NCBI GenBank assembly: GCA_007376535.1
Contig: VMGK01000001.1
Location: forward strand, 1 to 55,473
Direction: 5' to 3'
Length of the DNA: 55,473 nt
Origin: Candidatus Berkelbacteria bacterium Licking1014_7
Lineage (GTDB): Bacteria; Patescibacteriota; UBA1384; GWA2-35-9; CG2-30-39-44
Shown here: piece after piece, positions 9,593 to 18,616 of the stretch
Layout: every line of letters starts with the position of its first letter
Position numbering within the stretch: position 1 is the stretch's first letter
The notes under the pieces: generated by a model
Database searches by the model: none
The model's input: the letters and a program-made list of their open reading frames with translations, nothing else
Told to the model about the DNA's origin: nothing
Position numbers and translations under genes: made by a program

Positions 9593-10942
9593 TTAAAAAT
9601 ACTGAAATACTAATATTATATCAAAAACCACCAAAACAACAACTGCGGCAATACCCACTAAATTTGACCAAACATTATTAACAAATTTGCCTAAAATCTT
9701 CCGGCTGTTGCAAACCGCCAAAAGCGCGACTAACAGAAACGGCATTAGAAAACCGTTGAGCACTTGCGAATAGACCAACGCTTTAACTGGATTTATATTT
9801 GACAAAGCAATCGTCAAACCCACCAGCAGCGACGAGACAATCACCGCGTAAAAACTGCGGGCATGGCTTTGCTTTAATTCCAAATTGCCGTGCCAGTGCA
9901 TCGCGTCTTTGATCACATAGCCGGCGGTGGCAGCCAACACTGGCACCGCCAAAATTCCCGAACCAATTATTCCCAACCCGAAAAACAACATTGCCCAACT
10001 TCCGACGGCTGGCTCCAAAGCAATCGCCGCCTGCCCGGCGGTTTCCACCACCACCCCTTTGCCAAAAAATACCGCGGCTGAGGAAATAATAATAAAATAA
10101 AAAATCAAATGGGCAAATGTCATACCCAACCAAACTCCAGCCGCCTCTTTTTTTAGATCGCGAATTCCGCGATGCTCCTCAATTTCTTCGGTCGTCTGCC
10201 AAAAAATAAGATAAGGGGAAATTGTGGTGCCCAGCAAACCGACTGCCAGCATCCAGTAATTAAAATCATTTGAAAAAGTTGGCGTTATAGTGGCGCGCAA
10301 AATTTCTCCCCATTCAGGATTTGCCAAAATTCCCGACGCCACATAAAGCAAAAAAATCGGCGTGATTAAAAACAAATACCGTGAAATGATTTTATAGTTT
10401 TTTCTAATCAAAAAATACGCGATTAAAAAAGTAATCGCCGCCACAAACAGCGCGCTGGGAGCGCCGGACATAATCTCAAAGACCTCTGAAATCGCGGCTA
10501 AATCAGCGCCGATGGTAAGTATATTCGCCACTGCCACCATCATTGCCACTGCCAACGCCAATTTCAAACCATAATTTTTGCGAATAACAGAATTAAGACC
10601 CTGTTTAGTCACTACGCCAACCCGCGCCGACATTTCCTCCACCACACTGAGCATTGGCAGAGACAAAAGCATCAACCAAAGTTGCGAAAAACCAGTGGCG
10701 GCGCCAACTTGCGTGTAGGTGACAATTCCGGCCGGGTCATTGTCCGCCGCGCCAGTGATCGTGCCTGATTTTGCCAAACGAAAAAAATCGCGAATTGACC
10801 GTCTTTTTTTATACGCAGAAGATAAATGAAACAAACGAAACGATAAAGAATATTTAATGACTTTTTCAATATCTTTGACTAAAAATGGCTGGGCTGTCTT
10901 TTCAATTTTGTTTTTTGACGTTTTGTTTTTTGACGATAGCAT
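9593..10942 (-). CDS. Divergent Nramp-family divalent metal transporter
   Basis: The protein has a soluble N-terminal tail, then about eleven transmembrane helices in the Nramp/LeuT fold. In TM1 the usual DPGN metal-binding motif is replaced by DNDPAGI, and the TM6 region reads TTISPYLIFWQ instead of the canonical A/M-PH motif. This suggests a divergent subgroup, perhaps with altered metal choice (Mg, Mn or other); that is inference. The gene overlaps the 3' end of ksgA by about 40 bp when started at the ATG at 10942. An upstream TTG at 10963 is possible but has no better ribosome binding site. Confidence 0.85.
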   Translation of the reverse strand: MLSSKNKTSKNKIEKTAQPFLVKDIEKVIKYSLSFRLFHLSSAYKKRRSIRDFFRLAKSGTITGAADNDPAGIVTYTQVGAATGFSQLWLMLLSLPMLSVVEEMSARVGVVTKQGLNSVIRKNYGLKLALAVAMMVAVANILTIGADLAAISEVFEIMSGAPSALFVAAITFLIAYFLIRKNYKIISRYLFLITPIFLLYVASGILANPEWGEILRATITPTFSNDFNYWMLAVGLLGTTISPYLIFWQTTEEIEEHRGIRDLKKEAAGVWLGMTFAHLIFYFIIISSAAVFFGKGVVVETAGQAAIALEPAVGSWAMLFFGLGIIGSGILAVPVLAATAGYVIKDAMHWHGNLELKQSHARSFYAVIVSSLLVGLTIALSNINPVKALVYSQVLNGFLMPFLLVALLAVCNSRKILGKFVNNVWSNLVGIAAVVVLVVFDIILVFQYF

Positions 10943-11750
10943 ATATTTTTTTCCAATTATCAATCGCTAAGTCCTCTGCCCGGCTTAGAGGATTAATTTT
11001 TGCCTGTTCTAACATATTATAAATGATTTTTTTGTTTATTGCTAAACCGCTGGCTAAATTATTGACGATTTGCCTCCGTTTGGCGCTAAAACCAATTTTA
11101 ATAAATTTGAAAAATTTCTCTTGCTCCGCGCCCCATTTTGCTCTGGGAATAATTTTTATTATCGCGCTATCAACTTTGGGAACTGGATTAAAATTCTCCC
11201 GCCCAACTTCAATAACTTTTTGAACGTCGCCTGCCATCTGGACAAGTATGGTCAAAAGTCCCCGTTGAGAACTGCCCGGCTCGCTGATTAAACGATTTGC
11301 CACTTCTTTTTGAATGGTTAAAACAATTGTCTGGGGCGGATTTTTCTGGGTGATTAACCGTCGCAAAATAAACGATGTGATGTTGTAAGGTATATTCCCC
11401 ACCACTTTGTAATCTTTAATGTCTTCAAAATCAAAAAATCGCGCGTCCGCGGAAATAATTTTTACATTTTTAAATCTGCCAACCCGTTTTCTGAGTCGTT
11501 CTAAAAGTTCCCAATCCTTTTCTATGGCTAAAATTTTTGCCCTTGTTTGCGCCAAAAAAAAGGTCAAATTTCCTGTGCCCGCGCCAATTTCCACCACTGT
11601 GTCCATAGGTTTAATCTGCGCGCTCGCCACAAGTTTTTGCAAAATTTTTTCGCTGGCTAAAAAATTTTGCCCCCATTTTTTCTTTGGTCTAAACTTTTTC
11701 TTTGGTCCAAACCTTTTCTTAGGTCCAAACCTGTCATTTGACATATCCAT
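10902..11750 (-). CDS. ksgA: 16S rRNA (adenine1518-N6/adenine1519-N6)-dimethyltransferase KsgA
   Basis: This rRNA dimethyltransferase acts late in 30S assembly. SAM-binding motif EIGAGTGNLT is at about residues 54-63 and the catalytic NIPYN motif at about 119-123, followed by a normal C-terminal domain. The N terminus carries short basic repeats (RFGPKKRFGPKKKFRPKKK) before WGQNFL. The annotated ATG, and a second ATG six bases later, lie inside the arm of a REP palindrome (11741-11781). No Shine-Dalgarno is visible, so the true start may be further in. Confidence 0.93.
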   Translation of the reverse strand: MDMSNDRFGPKKRFGPKKKFRPKKKWGQNFLASEKILQKLVASAQIKPMDTVVEIGAGTGNLTFFLAQTRAKILAIEKDWELLERLRKRVGRFKNVKIISADARFFDFEDIKDYKVVGNIPYNITSFILRRLITQKNPPQTIVLTIQKEVANRLISEPGSSQRGLLTILVQMAGDVQKVIEVGRENFNPVPKVDSAIIKIIPRAKWGAEQEKFFKFIKIGFSAKRRQIVNNLASGLAINKKIIYNMLEQAKINPLSRAEDLAIDNWKKIYAIVKKQNVKKQN

Positions 11751-11781
11751 ACCTGCAAACAGGTCTGACCTGTTTGCAGGT
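11741..11781. repeat. REP palindrome, copy 1 (overlaps ksgA start)
   Basis: The inner arms ACCTGCAAACAGGT / ACCTGTTTGCAGGT pair perfectly around CTG. The outer right arm has diverged. It shares its core with the perfect palindrome at 12516-12574. The two copies flank the RAYT gene. Confidence 0.8.
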
Positions 11782-11857
11782 TCGAGTATGTCGAGTATAT
11801 CAAATCACAATTTACCAATTAAAACTAACATAAATTTTAACATTTTTGACACAATTT

Positions 11858-12484
11858 TTAATCAATTTTGACCGATTTTAGTATCTCTGAACGATGATAT
11901 TTTTGTCTCAAAAAACTCTCATACAAAGTTGGTAAAGATGTCTGTCGTTTTTTATAATCAAAATAGTCCAGTATAATTTTTGTATCCAACCACTTCTGTT
12001 TTCGCTCTCCGGTATAATTCATTAAACTAGAATATGGATAATATAACGGATTTATTCCTATGTGGCGAGGATTTGTGTGAATATATCTTGATGTGTGTAA
12101 CAACTGCTCATCACTTTCTATCAAAGCGGCTTTGTATACTCCTTGACATAGCGACCCGACGCGCGCATATTTCTGATTAAAATAGTTGACATATGTATCG
12201 GATAAAATTTTCATAAATTGAGATATACTTCTGGCTTGATTCTGCCAAATTAACAAATGAAAATGATTAGGCATCAAACAATAAACTAAAAGTTTAATTT
12301 CTTCAAAAAAGCAACTCTTCATTTCATCTTCTTCTGTTTGGGGCGTAAGCAATCGTTTAAGAATTGACAAGAAAAAAACATAATCTTGCTGACACAAAAA
12401 AATGTGCCGTTTTTCAACTCCGCGATTATAAATATGATAATACGAATTATCTAAATAATTTTTAATGACATTTCTACTAGGCAT
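11858..12484 (-). CDS. REP-associated tyrosine transposase (RAYT, IS200-like Y1)
   Basis: The 208-aa protein has the Y1 HUH layout: YHIYNRGVEKRHIF at the N terminus, the metal-binding HUH motif in MPNHFHLLIW (H74, H76), and a candidate catalytic tyrosine in SDTYVNYFNQ (about residues 98-101). The family-typical GSLCQGVYKA and HTNPRHIGI follow. RAYTs are single-copy domesticated relatives of IS200/IS605 transposases that process REP hairpins. Palindromes with the same core lie just upstream and downstream, supporting this identity. It appears intact. Confidence 0.92.
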   Translation of the reverse strand: MPSRNVIKNYLDNSYYHIYNRGVEKRHIFLCQQDYVFFLSILKRLLTPQTEEDEMKSCFFEEIKLLVYCLMPNHFHLLIWQNQARSISQFMKILSDTYVNYFNQKYARVGSLCQGVYKAALIESDEQLLHTSRYIHTNPRHIGINPLYYPYSSLMNYTGERKQKWLDTKIILDYFDYKKRQTSLPTLYESFLRQKYHRSEILKSVKID

Positions 12485-12515
12485 TACAGATTAAATTTAA
12501 CATAACTTGACATAA

Positions 12516-12574
12516 TTTGACATATCCATACCTGCAAATAGGTCTGACCTATTTGCAGGTATGGATATGTCAAA
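12516..12574. repeat. REP palindrome, copy 2: perfect 28-bp inverted repeat
   Basis: Arms 12516-12543 and 12547-12574 are perfectly complementary around a 3-nt CTG loop. The core CCTGCAAATAGGT differs from copy 1 by one base (AAAC/AAAT) with the matching change in the other arm. It lies 31 bp upstream of the RAYT start codon and is the likely substrate or binding site of that protein. Confidence 0.88.
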
Positions 12575-12615
12575 TCTTCTGATAATTTTATAACAATCTT
12601 CTAAGAATCCAACAT

Positions 12616-13758
12616 CTAAAAATCCAACAAATCCAATAATTTTTTTTCTAAATTAGCAATATTTTGGTGCGCATTATAATGCTTTACAACCCATTTAACC
12701 GCTTTTTTTGACTGGTCTTTGTAATATTTTTTATCTTGTAAAAACTTTTGCAAAGCGCGGGCAATTTCGGAAGAATTTTTCTCTTTTACTAACGCGCACC
12801 CCTTACCATCGCTGATAAATTCTGGAATTGCGCCGGAGCGCGTGGAAATCACCGGCGTGGCGCAAGCCATTGATTGCAGATTAACCATTCCCACCTGCTC
12901 TTCCCAAACTTTGGTGGTAATTGACGGCGCCAGAGTAATAAACGTTTTTTGAAAATATTTTGCCAAATCGCTATTTTTTATTATTCCCAAAAATCGTGCG
13001 TTTTTCATCCTCTCAATTCGGGCTAAAATTTTTTTATCCTCGGGTTGTCCTGCCAACAATAGTTTTACTTGCGGATATTTTTTATTCACAATCTGAAAAG
13101 CGTCTAAAATCCACGGCACACCTTTGGCGCGACTGATTTTGCCCACGAAAAAAATTAGCGGATTTTGATATTTTTGCGCAATTGTCATCTGAGCGGGCTT
13201 AAATTCATTGGTGTCAATGCCCCAAGTTCCCCACATGGCTTTTTGCAATTTTTTTTCCGGCAGGGCAGCCCACAAAAGATTGCGCCGGGCGCCTTCATTC
13301 AGATAGAAAATTTTGTCCGCCCATTTTGAAAAAAATCCCACCCATTTTTTGAGCAACCATGTTTTAACCGGAGAAAATTTTTTCTCAATCGGACGATTTT
13401 CCAGCACTGGATAGACCAACTTTACTTTATGAAATAGACAATACCAAAAACTCACCAAAGTAATTTTTAATGCAATAGAATTTGTTGCCCACGCTTCCGA
13501 GGTTTGAATAATATCTGGCGCTGCGCTCGCTAACTTTTTATACAAATCAATCATGGTAGAAAATCGCTGCGCGGACGGATAACTAAAATCGCCTGGCTTC
13601 ATATCGTTGTAATTTGATTCAAAATAAAAATGAACGATGGTTATCTTTTGAAAATATTTCAGCGGCTGGTGTAAATCGCGACGAATACCAAAAGACAAAA
13701 TTGCCATTTTGGGCTTTTTTTGCCTCAAATCACCATTTGATTTTGAAAGTTTTTTCAT
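12616..13758 (-). CDS. GT4-family glycosyltransferase
   Basis: The protein has a GT-B fold with C-terminal GT4 features: PLIFFVGKISRAKGVPWILDAF (sugar-nucleotide domain, about 195-220) and an EX7E-like stretch near EEQVGMVNLQSMACATPVIS (about 285-305). It probably transfers a sugar to a lipid-linked or surface glycan. Its 5' end overlaps the preceding glycosyltransferase gene by 29 bp. An internal ATG at 13707 (MAILSFGI) is a reasonable alternative start, since the first 17 residues are a Lys-rich low-complexity leader. Confidence 0.85.
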   Translation of the reverse strand: MKKLSKSNGDLRQKKPKMAILSFGIRRDLHQPLKYFQKITIVHFYFESNYNDMKPGDFSYPSAQRFSTMIDLYKKLASAAPDIIQTSEAWATNSIALKITLVSFWYCLFHKVKLVYPVLENRPIEKKFSPVKTWLLKKWVGFFSKWADKIFYLNEGARRNLLWAALPEKKLQKAMWGTWGIDTNEFKPAQMTIAQKYQNPLIFFVGKISRAKGVPWILDAFQIVNKKYPQVKLLLAGQPEDKKILARIERMKNARFLGIIKNSDLAKYFQKTFITLAPSITTKVWEEQVGMVNLQSMACATPVISTRSGAIPEFISDGKGCALVKEKNSSEIARALQKFLQDKKYYKDQSKKAVKWVVKHYNAHQNIANLEKKLLDLLDF

Positions 13759-14842
13759 CTTTTTGATTTTTTTGATTGTTAGACCTATATACTTTTTCGT
13801 ATATTTCTAACGTCTCGCTGGCATTTCTTCTCCATGAAAATTTTTGCGCCTGCTGAAAACCTTTTATCATCATTGTTTGACGCAAATTGTGCCTTTGAAT
13901 TAAATTGCTAATCGCTTTCACCCACTCAATTTTGTCGTCTGGCGGCAATAAAATCCCGGCGTCTCCCACCACTTCAGGAATTGACGAAGCGTTTGACGCG
14001 ATCACCGGAATTCCGCATTTCATCGCCTCTAAGGGCGGCAAGCCAAACCCTTCGTAAATTGACGGAAACAAAAAACCAAAAGATGCTTGATACAATTGAA
14101 TTTTTTCCGCCTCGGTCAAATAGTCAGTGAAAATAATTGATTTTTGGAGCCCGAGTTTTTTTACCTGCTCAAAAAGTTCCTCAAAGTACCACCCTCTTTT
14201 TCCAGTGAAGACCAATTGATAGTTGGGGTATTTTCTGGCGATCGCAAAAAAAACATCAATTAAAAACGCTAAATTTTTACGCGGGTTTAAGGTGCCAACA
14301 TGCAAAAAATACGGCTGGGTGATGCCTAATCTTGCCGGCGGCATTTTTACGGATTTTGCTGGTTTATAATCCTCGCTTGCCGCCAAATAAACCACAGAGA
14401 TTTTTTCCTCAGGCACACCAATAATTTTTACCAAGTCCTTTTTCGTGTGCTCTGAAATGCACATAATATGATCTGCCTTGTGATAAGTAAACGGCATCCA
14501 ATGACCAAAAAATTGCCGTGAAAAAAAAGGAATATGCTCGGCAAATAAAACCGCAATCAAATCGTGAACTGTGGCAATCACTTTTCCGGGAAAAAGCAGT
14601 GGCAAAGAAAAACTGGGTTGATGAAAAATATCCACTTTTGCTTGGCGCGCCCGATAGGAAATGGAAAATTGATCCCAATAAAACCGGCCGGGCATGGAAA
14701 GGTCGCTTTCCTTTTTGGGCGCAAAATATACATATTCGTTTTTCCGGTCAATTTTTTTTAACTCTGCCACCAAATTTTCCACATAAAAACCAAAGCCGGT
14801 TTTTTGCCCCAATGTTGTTTGAATGTCAATACCGATTTTCAT
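13730..14842 (-). CDS. GT4-family glycosyltransferase
   Basis: The 370-aa protein begins MKIGIDIQTTLGQKTGFGFY and has the GT4 acceptor and donor domains: YFLHVGTLNPRKNL (about 187-200), then YEGFGLPPLEAMKCGIPVIAS (EX7E motif, about 265-285). It resembles mannosyl/rhamnosyl transferases of O-antigen-like loci. It is co-directional with a second GT4 gene downstream (29-bp overlap) and a flippase upstream (9-bp gap), so the three form a surface-polysaccharide operon. Donor and acceptor cannot be named from sequence. Confidence 0.9.
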   Translation of the reverse strand: MKIGIDIQTTLGQKTGFGFYVENLVAELKKIDRKNEYVYFAPKKESDLSMPGRFYWDQFSISYRARQAKVDIFHQPSFSLPLLFPGKVIATVHDLIAVLFAEHIPFFSRQFFGHWMPFTYHKADHIMCISEHTKKDLVKIIGVPEEKISVVYLAASEDYKPAKSVKMPPARLGITQPYFLHVGTLNPRKNLAFLIDVFFAIARKYPNYQLVFTGKRGWYFEELFEQVKKLGLQKSIIFTDYLTEAEKIQLYQASFGFLFPSIYEGFGLPPLEAMKCGIPVIASNASSIPEVVGDAGILLPPDDKIEWVKAISNLIQRHNLRQTMMIKGFQQAQKFSWRRNASETLEIYEKVYRSNNQKNQKDEKTFKIKW

Positions 14843-14851
14843 TTATTGTTG

Positions 14852-16300
14852 TTAGTTTTTAAATTGAACCAACATCTCTTTACCAATTCCCCGAATCAAC
14901 CACATCACTGACAAATATACCAGCGCGCCGATGGCAACCGCAATAAAAACATTTGAATCAATTAAATGATTAATTGCCAGCGCCATAACCAAAGACGAAA
15001 ATAACGCTTTTAAGAATCTGGTAATATGGGGCAAAGTATTGAAAGTTCGTTTAGCCAACCAAACAATCGTAATCAAAACCAATGTCTCGGTAACAATCGT
15101 GGTAAAAGCCGCGGCAACATAACTGTATTTTGGAATAAAAATAACATTGAGCACAATATTTACCAGCACAAAAAGCACGCTGGGCAAAATCAATTTTTTC
15201 TGGTAGCCGCCCGCCACCAAAAGTTGGGAAAAAGATTGCGCCAGAGCGCTCGCAAGAGCGGCGAAAATTAAAATTTTAAGTGTAACCGCAGAATTAGCCA
15301 ATATTCCGCCAAAATAAACAAAGCCAGTGTGCAGATATTCGTCGCCGGCAATCAATCGGACGATCGGAGTTGCCAATATAAAAATTCCCACCACCATCGG
15401 CACGGTGGCGATCGCCAAAAAATCAAACGATTTTTGCACCGCTGTTTTTAGACGGTCATCATGCTTGGCAATATAGCGAGAATAAACCGGCAAGACCGAC
15501 GAAATAAAAATTGCCGGCATCATTAACATCACTTCCAAAATTTTATAACTTGGTCCGTAAATTCCGACATGCTCTGGACCCTTCATCCAAGAAAGCATTA
15601 ACGCGTCCACCCGAAAATACACAAAATGGAGAATTATCGCTATCCCCATTGGCAGCGCTTTGACCATCAAATTTTTCCACATTTTAAGATCAAAAGCAAA
15701 ACTAATTTTAACATATTTTTGAGCCAGCCAATACGCCATTAGAAAATTCGCAAGAGAGCCGATAAGATACGCCAACATCACGAAAATCAAACCTTTTCCC
15801 AAATAGAAAAACCACAACACCACGGCCAATGTTATCGCGCGACTCACGATATCGCTTATAACCGCTTTGTCCATCCGGTAATTTACCTGAAAAACCGCGG
15901 TAATCGTATTTTGCAATGTCTGCCAAAAAAATCCCAACGCGCCAATCATAATCGCATATTTTGTAAGTTGATCATAAGACGGAATTGCCAGAGCGATTAA
16001 AATACCAAGTCCGTAAAATAAAAACGCGCCGCAAGCGCGTATCCCCAAAACATTTGAAGTTATTTTTTGAGAATTTTTGGGATCAATTGACAACTCGCGC
16101 ACTAAAATATAGAAAAAACCTAAATCCGCAAAAATTCCAAAAAAACCAATATAAGCCAGTACAGTCGTATAACGACCAAAATTTCCCACGCCCAGCTGGC
16201 GGGTAAGCACTCCGACAGTAACCAACGAAATTCCCACCAAAATTACTCTGCCCACCATTTGCGCGGCAGTATTGTAAGCCACTTTTTTAGTATAGGTCAT
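14852..16300 (-). CDS. Polysaccharide flippase (Wzx/MATE-like MOP superfamily)
   Basis: The 482-aa integral membrane protein has about 12-14 hydrophobic helices. The N terminus YNTAAQMVGRVILVGISLVTVGVL...LGVGNFGRY is typical of RfbX/Wzx O-antigen flippases. It would move lipid-linked oligosaccharides across the cytoplasmic membrane. It is the first gene of the operon with the two GT4 genes downstream. It starts at ATG with no strong ribosome binding site visible. No truncation seen. Confidence 0.9.
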   Translation of the reverse strand: MTYTKKVAYNTAAQMVGRVILVGISLVTVGVLTRQLGVGNFGRYTTVLAYIGFFGIFADLGFFYILVRELSIDPKNSQKITSNVLGIRACGAFLFYGLGILIALAIPSYDQLTKYAIMIGALGFFWQTLQNTITAVFQVNYRMDKAVISDIVSRAITLAVVLWFFYLGKGLIFVMLAYLIGSLANFLMAYWLAQKYVKISFAFDLKMWKNLMVKALPMGIAIILHFVYFRVDALMLSWMKGPEHVGIYGPSYKILEVMLMMPAIFISSVLPVYSRYIAKHDDRLKTAVQKSFDFLAIATVPMVVGIFILATPIVRLIAGDEYLHTGFVYFGGILANSAVTLKILIFAALASALAQSFSQLLVAGGYQKKLILPSVLFVLVNIVLNVIFIPKYSYVAAAFTTIVTETLVLITIVWLAKRTFNTLPHITRFLKALFSSLVMALAINHLIDSNVFIAVAIGALVYLSVMWLIRGIGKEMLVQFKN

Positions 16301-16861
16301 AGATGAAGTTTAGCAGAAAACCCTTGACAGGGCAAATCTAAATAGACCGGCTGTGGAATAACTTTTCGTAGCGAAAGTTAAATAAGAATTAAGAAATTTT
16401 ACGGGGCAAGTAAATAAATGTCAAAATCCAAATTGTTCCAAATGCCAAATGAATACCAAAATCCAAAATCTTAATGTCAAAAAATTTGGACTTTGACTTT
16501 GATTTGGTCTTTGGATTTTGGACTTTGACATTGTATAATTTAGGATTTGACAGGATATTGTAAGAGATTGAATGCAAGTGGGAGATTTGTGTCTTGAATT
16601 TTGAGATAATTTTGCATTTTTAGATGTCCCGTCGTCGTTCAATCTCTTGCAGAAACCTAATTATATGTTACTGCAAATAGATTTCACTTTGACGGGCAGG
16701 CATTTTGAGATTTGAGATTTGAGATGTATTTAGAGTAATAGGTAGAAAAGGTTGTTGCGCAGTGGGTCTACTATCTTAATTTTTTCTACACAAAAACCTT
16801 TGATCTTAACTCTTAACATTAAGATTGAGATCATAAGAAATTGAAAACCGAACGCTTTCCT
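16301..16861. other. 560-bp gene-free stretch of AT-rich repeats
   Basis: No supported gene. It contains CAAAATCCAAATTGTTCCAAATG (about 16423-16443), which recurs at about 45106-45125 in front of a four-helix gene, and simple ATTTTGGACTTTGA-type repeats. A dispersed repeat at about 16625-16705 matches sequence near 33790-33925 in reverse orientation. Confidence 0.6.
16625..16705. repeat. Dispersed repeat, copy A
   Basis: A stretch including TCAATCTCTT and AGAAACCTAATTATATGTTA is present in reverse complement at 33867-33925. The following AGATTTCACTTTG-ACGGGC piece matches the doubled motif at 33785-33826. Probably remnants of one mobile element. Confidence 0.6.
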
Positions 16862-17059
16862 CTATTTCTCTGGTTTTGCCAAACCGCCAGAAATCATCAA
16901 CACACCTGATAAACCAACCAAAGTATAGACGATGCGAAGCAGAACCGGTATTCCACCTAAAATTGCTCCCACCAAATCCCACTGAAAAATTCCAATCAGC
17001 CCCCAGTTGAGCGCGCCGATAATCACCAACACCAAAGCTACCTTTTTTAAAACTTCCAT
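16862..17059 (-). CDS. DUF378-family small membrane protein
   Basis: The 65-aa protein has two hydrophobic helices. The first contains the family signature GALNWGLIG (about residues 15-23) and the second VYTLVGLSGV. DUF378 proteins are widespread tiny membrane proteins of unknown function. The ATG follows a strong Shine-Dalgarno (AGGAGGTGAG). It appears monocistronic, with repeat-rich DNA on both sides. Confidence 0.88.
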   Translation of the reverse strand: MEVLKKVALVLVIIGALNWGLIGIFQWDLVGAILGGIPVLLRIVYTLVGLSGVLMISGGLAKPEK

Positions 17060-17513
17060 TTACACTCACCTCCTGACTATGTATATTTAATAATAATTTT
17101 CAATTTTCCCGCCTTCATTGCTTGATATTCCACTCGAATTACCTGCCCCTCGTAGTTAATAACGAAGTGGGGTTCATTCGTGTTCCATTCAGGCAATTAC
17201 GGCGGGCAGGCAATCAATTTTCAATGACACAATTTTCAGACATTCCATATCAATTTTTAATTTTCAATTTCTAATTTTCAATCAATTTTCAATGACACAA
17301 TTTTCAGACATTCCTGTTTGTTACATTGAAACATTGTAAATTCAATGAAACGAGCCTACTCGTCCACGCGCTCCTCGCTCGTTGAAATAATTTTGAATTT
17401 TAGATTAGATTTTGAATTTTGAATTGTGATTTTGCCTGCCCGCTAATCGCCTGAGCGATAGCGATGGCGGGCGGGAGATTTGAGATTTTAATTTTGAGAT
17501 TTGAATTTCGGGA
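17060..17513. other. 450-bp intergenic region of palindromic and AT-rich repeats
   Basis: No gene supported. It holds the second copy of the foldback repeat (17108-17206), repeated TTTTCAATGACACAATTTTC units (about 17217-17300), and a GC-rich inverted repeat near 17437-17476 (TGCCCGC.../...GGCGGGC). Confidence 0.55.
17108..17206. repeat. Imperfect foldback repeat, copy 2
   Basis: Same arms as 8444-8511 (CCCGCCTTCATTGCTTGA ... GGCGGG) but with an inserted loop segment that is itself palindromic (CCCCTCGTAGTTAATAACGAAGTGGGG). The size difference between copies lies entirely in the loop. Confidence 0.6.
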
Positions 17514-18251
17514 CTAATCTAACAAATATATTATACCAACTCCCAGCAAAATTAGCAAAAAATGCCGGTAAAAATGGCTGGGCTGGGCTTTTTTGTGCAA
17601 TTCGGGAATTAAATCAGTCAAAGCAATATAGATAAAACTGGCGCTGGCAAACGCCATTACGAACGGCAAAGTATTTTCCAGCGGACGCAAGATAAAATAT
17701 GTTAAAATGCCAGCCGGAAGCGAAACAATACCTGACAAAATATTAAGAAAAATTGCCCGCTTTTTTTCATAGCCGGAATGAAGCAAAATCCCCAAATCCC
17801 CGATTTCTTGGGCAATTTCGTGAATTATCACGGAAAAACCCACCGAAATTCCCAGCGGCGCGGACACCAAAAAACTGCCAGCCACAATTACGCCGTCAAC
17901 AAAATTGTGAAAACCGTCGCCAATCAAAATCATTGTTCCGGAAGTATTGTGATTGTTTTGCGCGCAATCTTTATTATGACAATGGTGCCAAATAATTATT
18001 TTTTCCAGCAAAATAAAAAATAAAATGCCTGAAAGTACAATCGGCAAAATAATTTCCGACTGGACCCGTTCTAACGAATGCGGCAAAAGATCTAAAAAAA
18101 CATTGGCTAAAAGCGCGCCCGCGGCAAATGAAATCAAATAATGCGCCAATTTATCAAGTCGTTTTTGCCCAAAACTAATCAGTAGCGCGCTCAAAATTAT
18201 CGCGCCCACACTTCCCAAGACCGTAAAAATTATGATGTAAAACAGAATCAT
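17514..18251 (-). CDS. ZIP-family divalent metal transporter
   Basis: The 245-aa protein has about eight transmembrane helices. The metal-binding helices show GDGFHNFVDGVIVA and VIIHEIAQEIGDLG, the two conserved ZIP motifs (HNxxD and HExxxE-like). A His/Cys stretch WHHCHNKDCAQNNHN lies in the cytoplasmic loop. It likely moves zinc or related divalent cations into the cytoplasm. It is followed on the genome by a co-directional small membrane protein upstream (18268-18579). Start at ATG. Confidence 0.93.
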   Translation of the reverse strand: MILFYIIIFTVLGSVGAIILSALLISFGQKRLDKLAHYLISFAAGALLANVFLDLLPHSLERVQSEIILPIVLSGILFFILLEKIIIWHHCHNKDCAQNNHNTSGTMILIGDGFHNFVDGVIVAGSFLVSAPLGISVGFSVIIHEIAQEIGDLGILLHSGYEKKRAIFLNILSGIVSLPAGILTYFILRPLENTLPFVMAFASASFIYIALTDLIPELHKKAQPSHFYRHFLLILLGVGIIYLLD

Positions 18252-18267
18252 AAAAAAGTTTACGGAT

Positions 18268-18579
18268 TTATTCTTTCTTTCCCCTCACCAACCAAGTCAA
18301 ACCCGCGCCCAATAATAACAAACTGGCCGCGCCAGTATAGTCCTCCAGCATCTGTATTTTTCGGCTGTCCTTGGTTTCCTCTTCGGTGCAGGTTGTTTTT
18401 TTATCGTCAACACTCACCGATTTGCACACGGAATATTCTGGCAAAGGATATTGATCAAACACCACTGTCTTAAAAATTGCCTTAAAAAGCATCACCGCGC
18501 CAGTCACAAAAAACACCACCACCAAAATTTTTGGCAGCCAAATGATCCATTCTCCCCATTTATTTTTTGCTATTTCCAT
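18268..18579 (-). CDS. Hypothetical protein with two transmembrane helices
   Basis: The 103-aa protein has a hydrophobic helix at about residues 13-35, an extracytoplasmic Cys-containing loop (VCKSVSVDDKKTTCTEEETK) and a second helix at about 80-97 ending in VRGKKE. The two loop cysteines could form a disulfide. A good GAAAGGAG site precedes the ATG. It is 16 bp upstream of the ZIP transporter gene, so they are probably co-transcribed. Family not recognised. Confidence 0.65.
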   Translation of the reverse strand: MEIAKNKWGEWIIWLPKILVVVFFVTGAVMLFKAIFKTVVFDQYPLPEYSVCKSVSVDDKKTTCTEEETKDSRKIQMLEDYTGAASLLLLGAGLTWLVRGKKE

Positions 18580-18616
18580 TTTTCTCCTTTCTTTTTAATT
18601 TTTTACATTAAAACCA

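Noticed and set aside
16389-16642. 62-73 codon minus-strand frames
   Set aside because: Composed of simple AAATCCAAA-type repeats that occur elsewhere as non-coding flanks.
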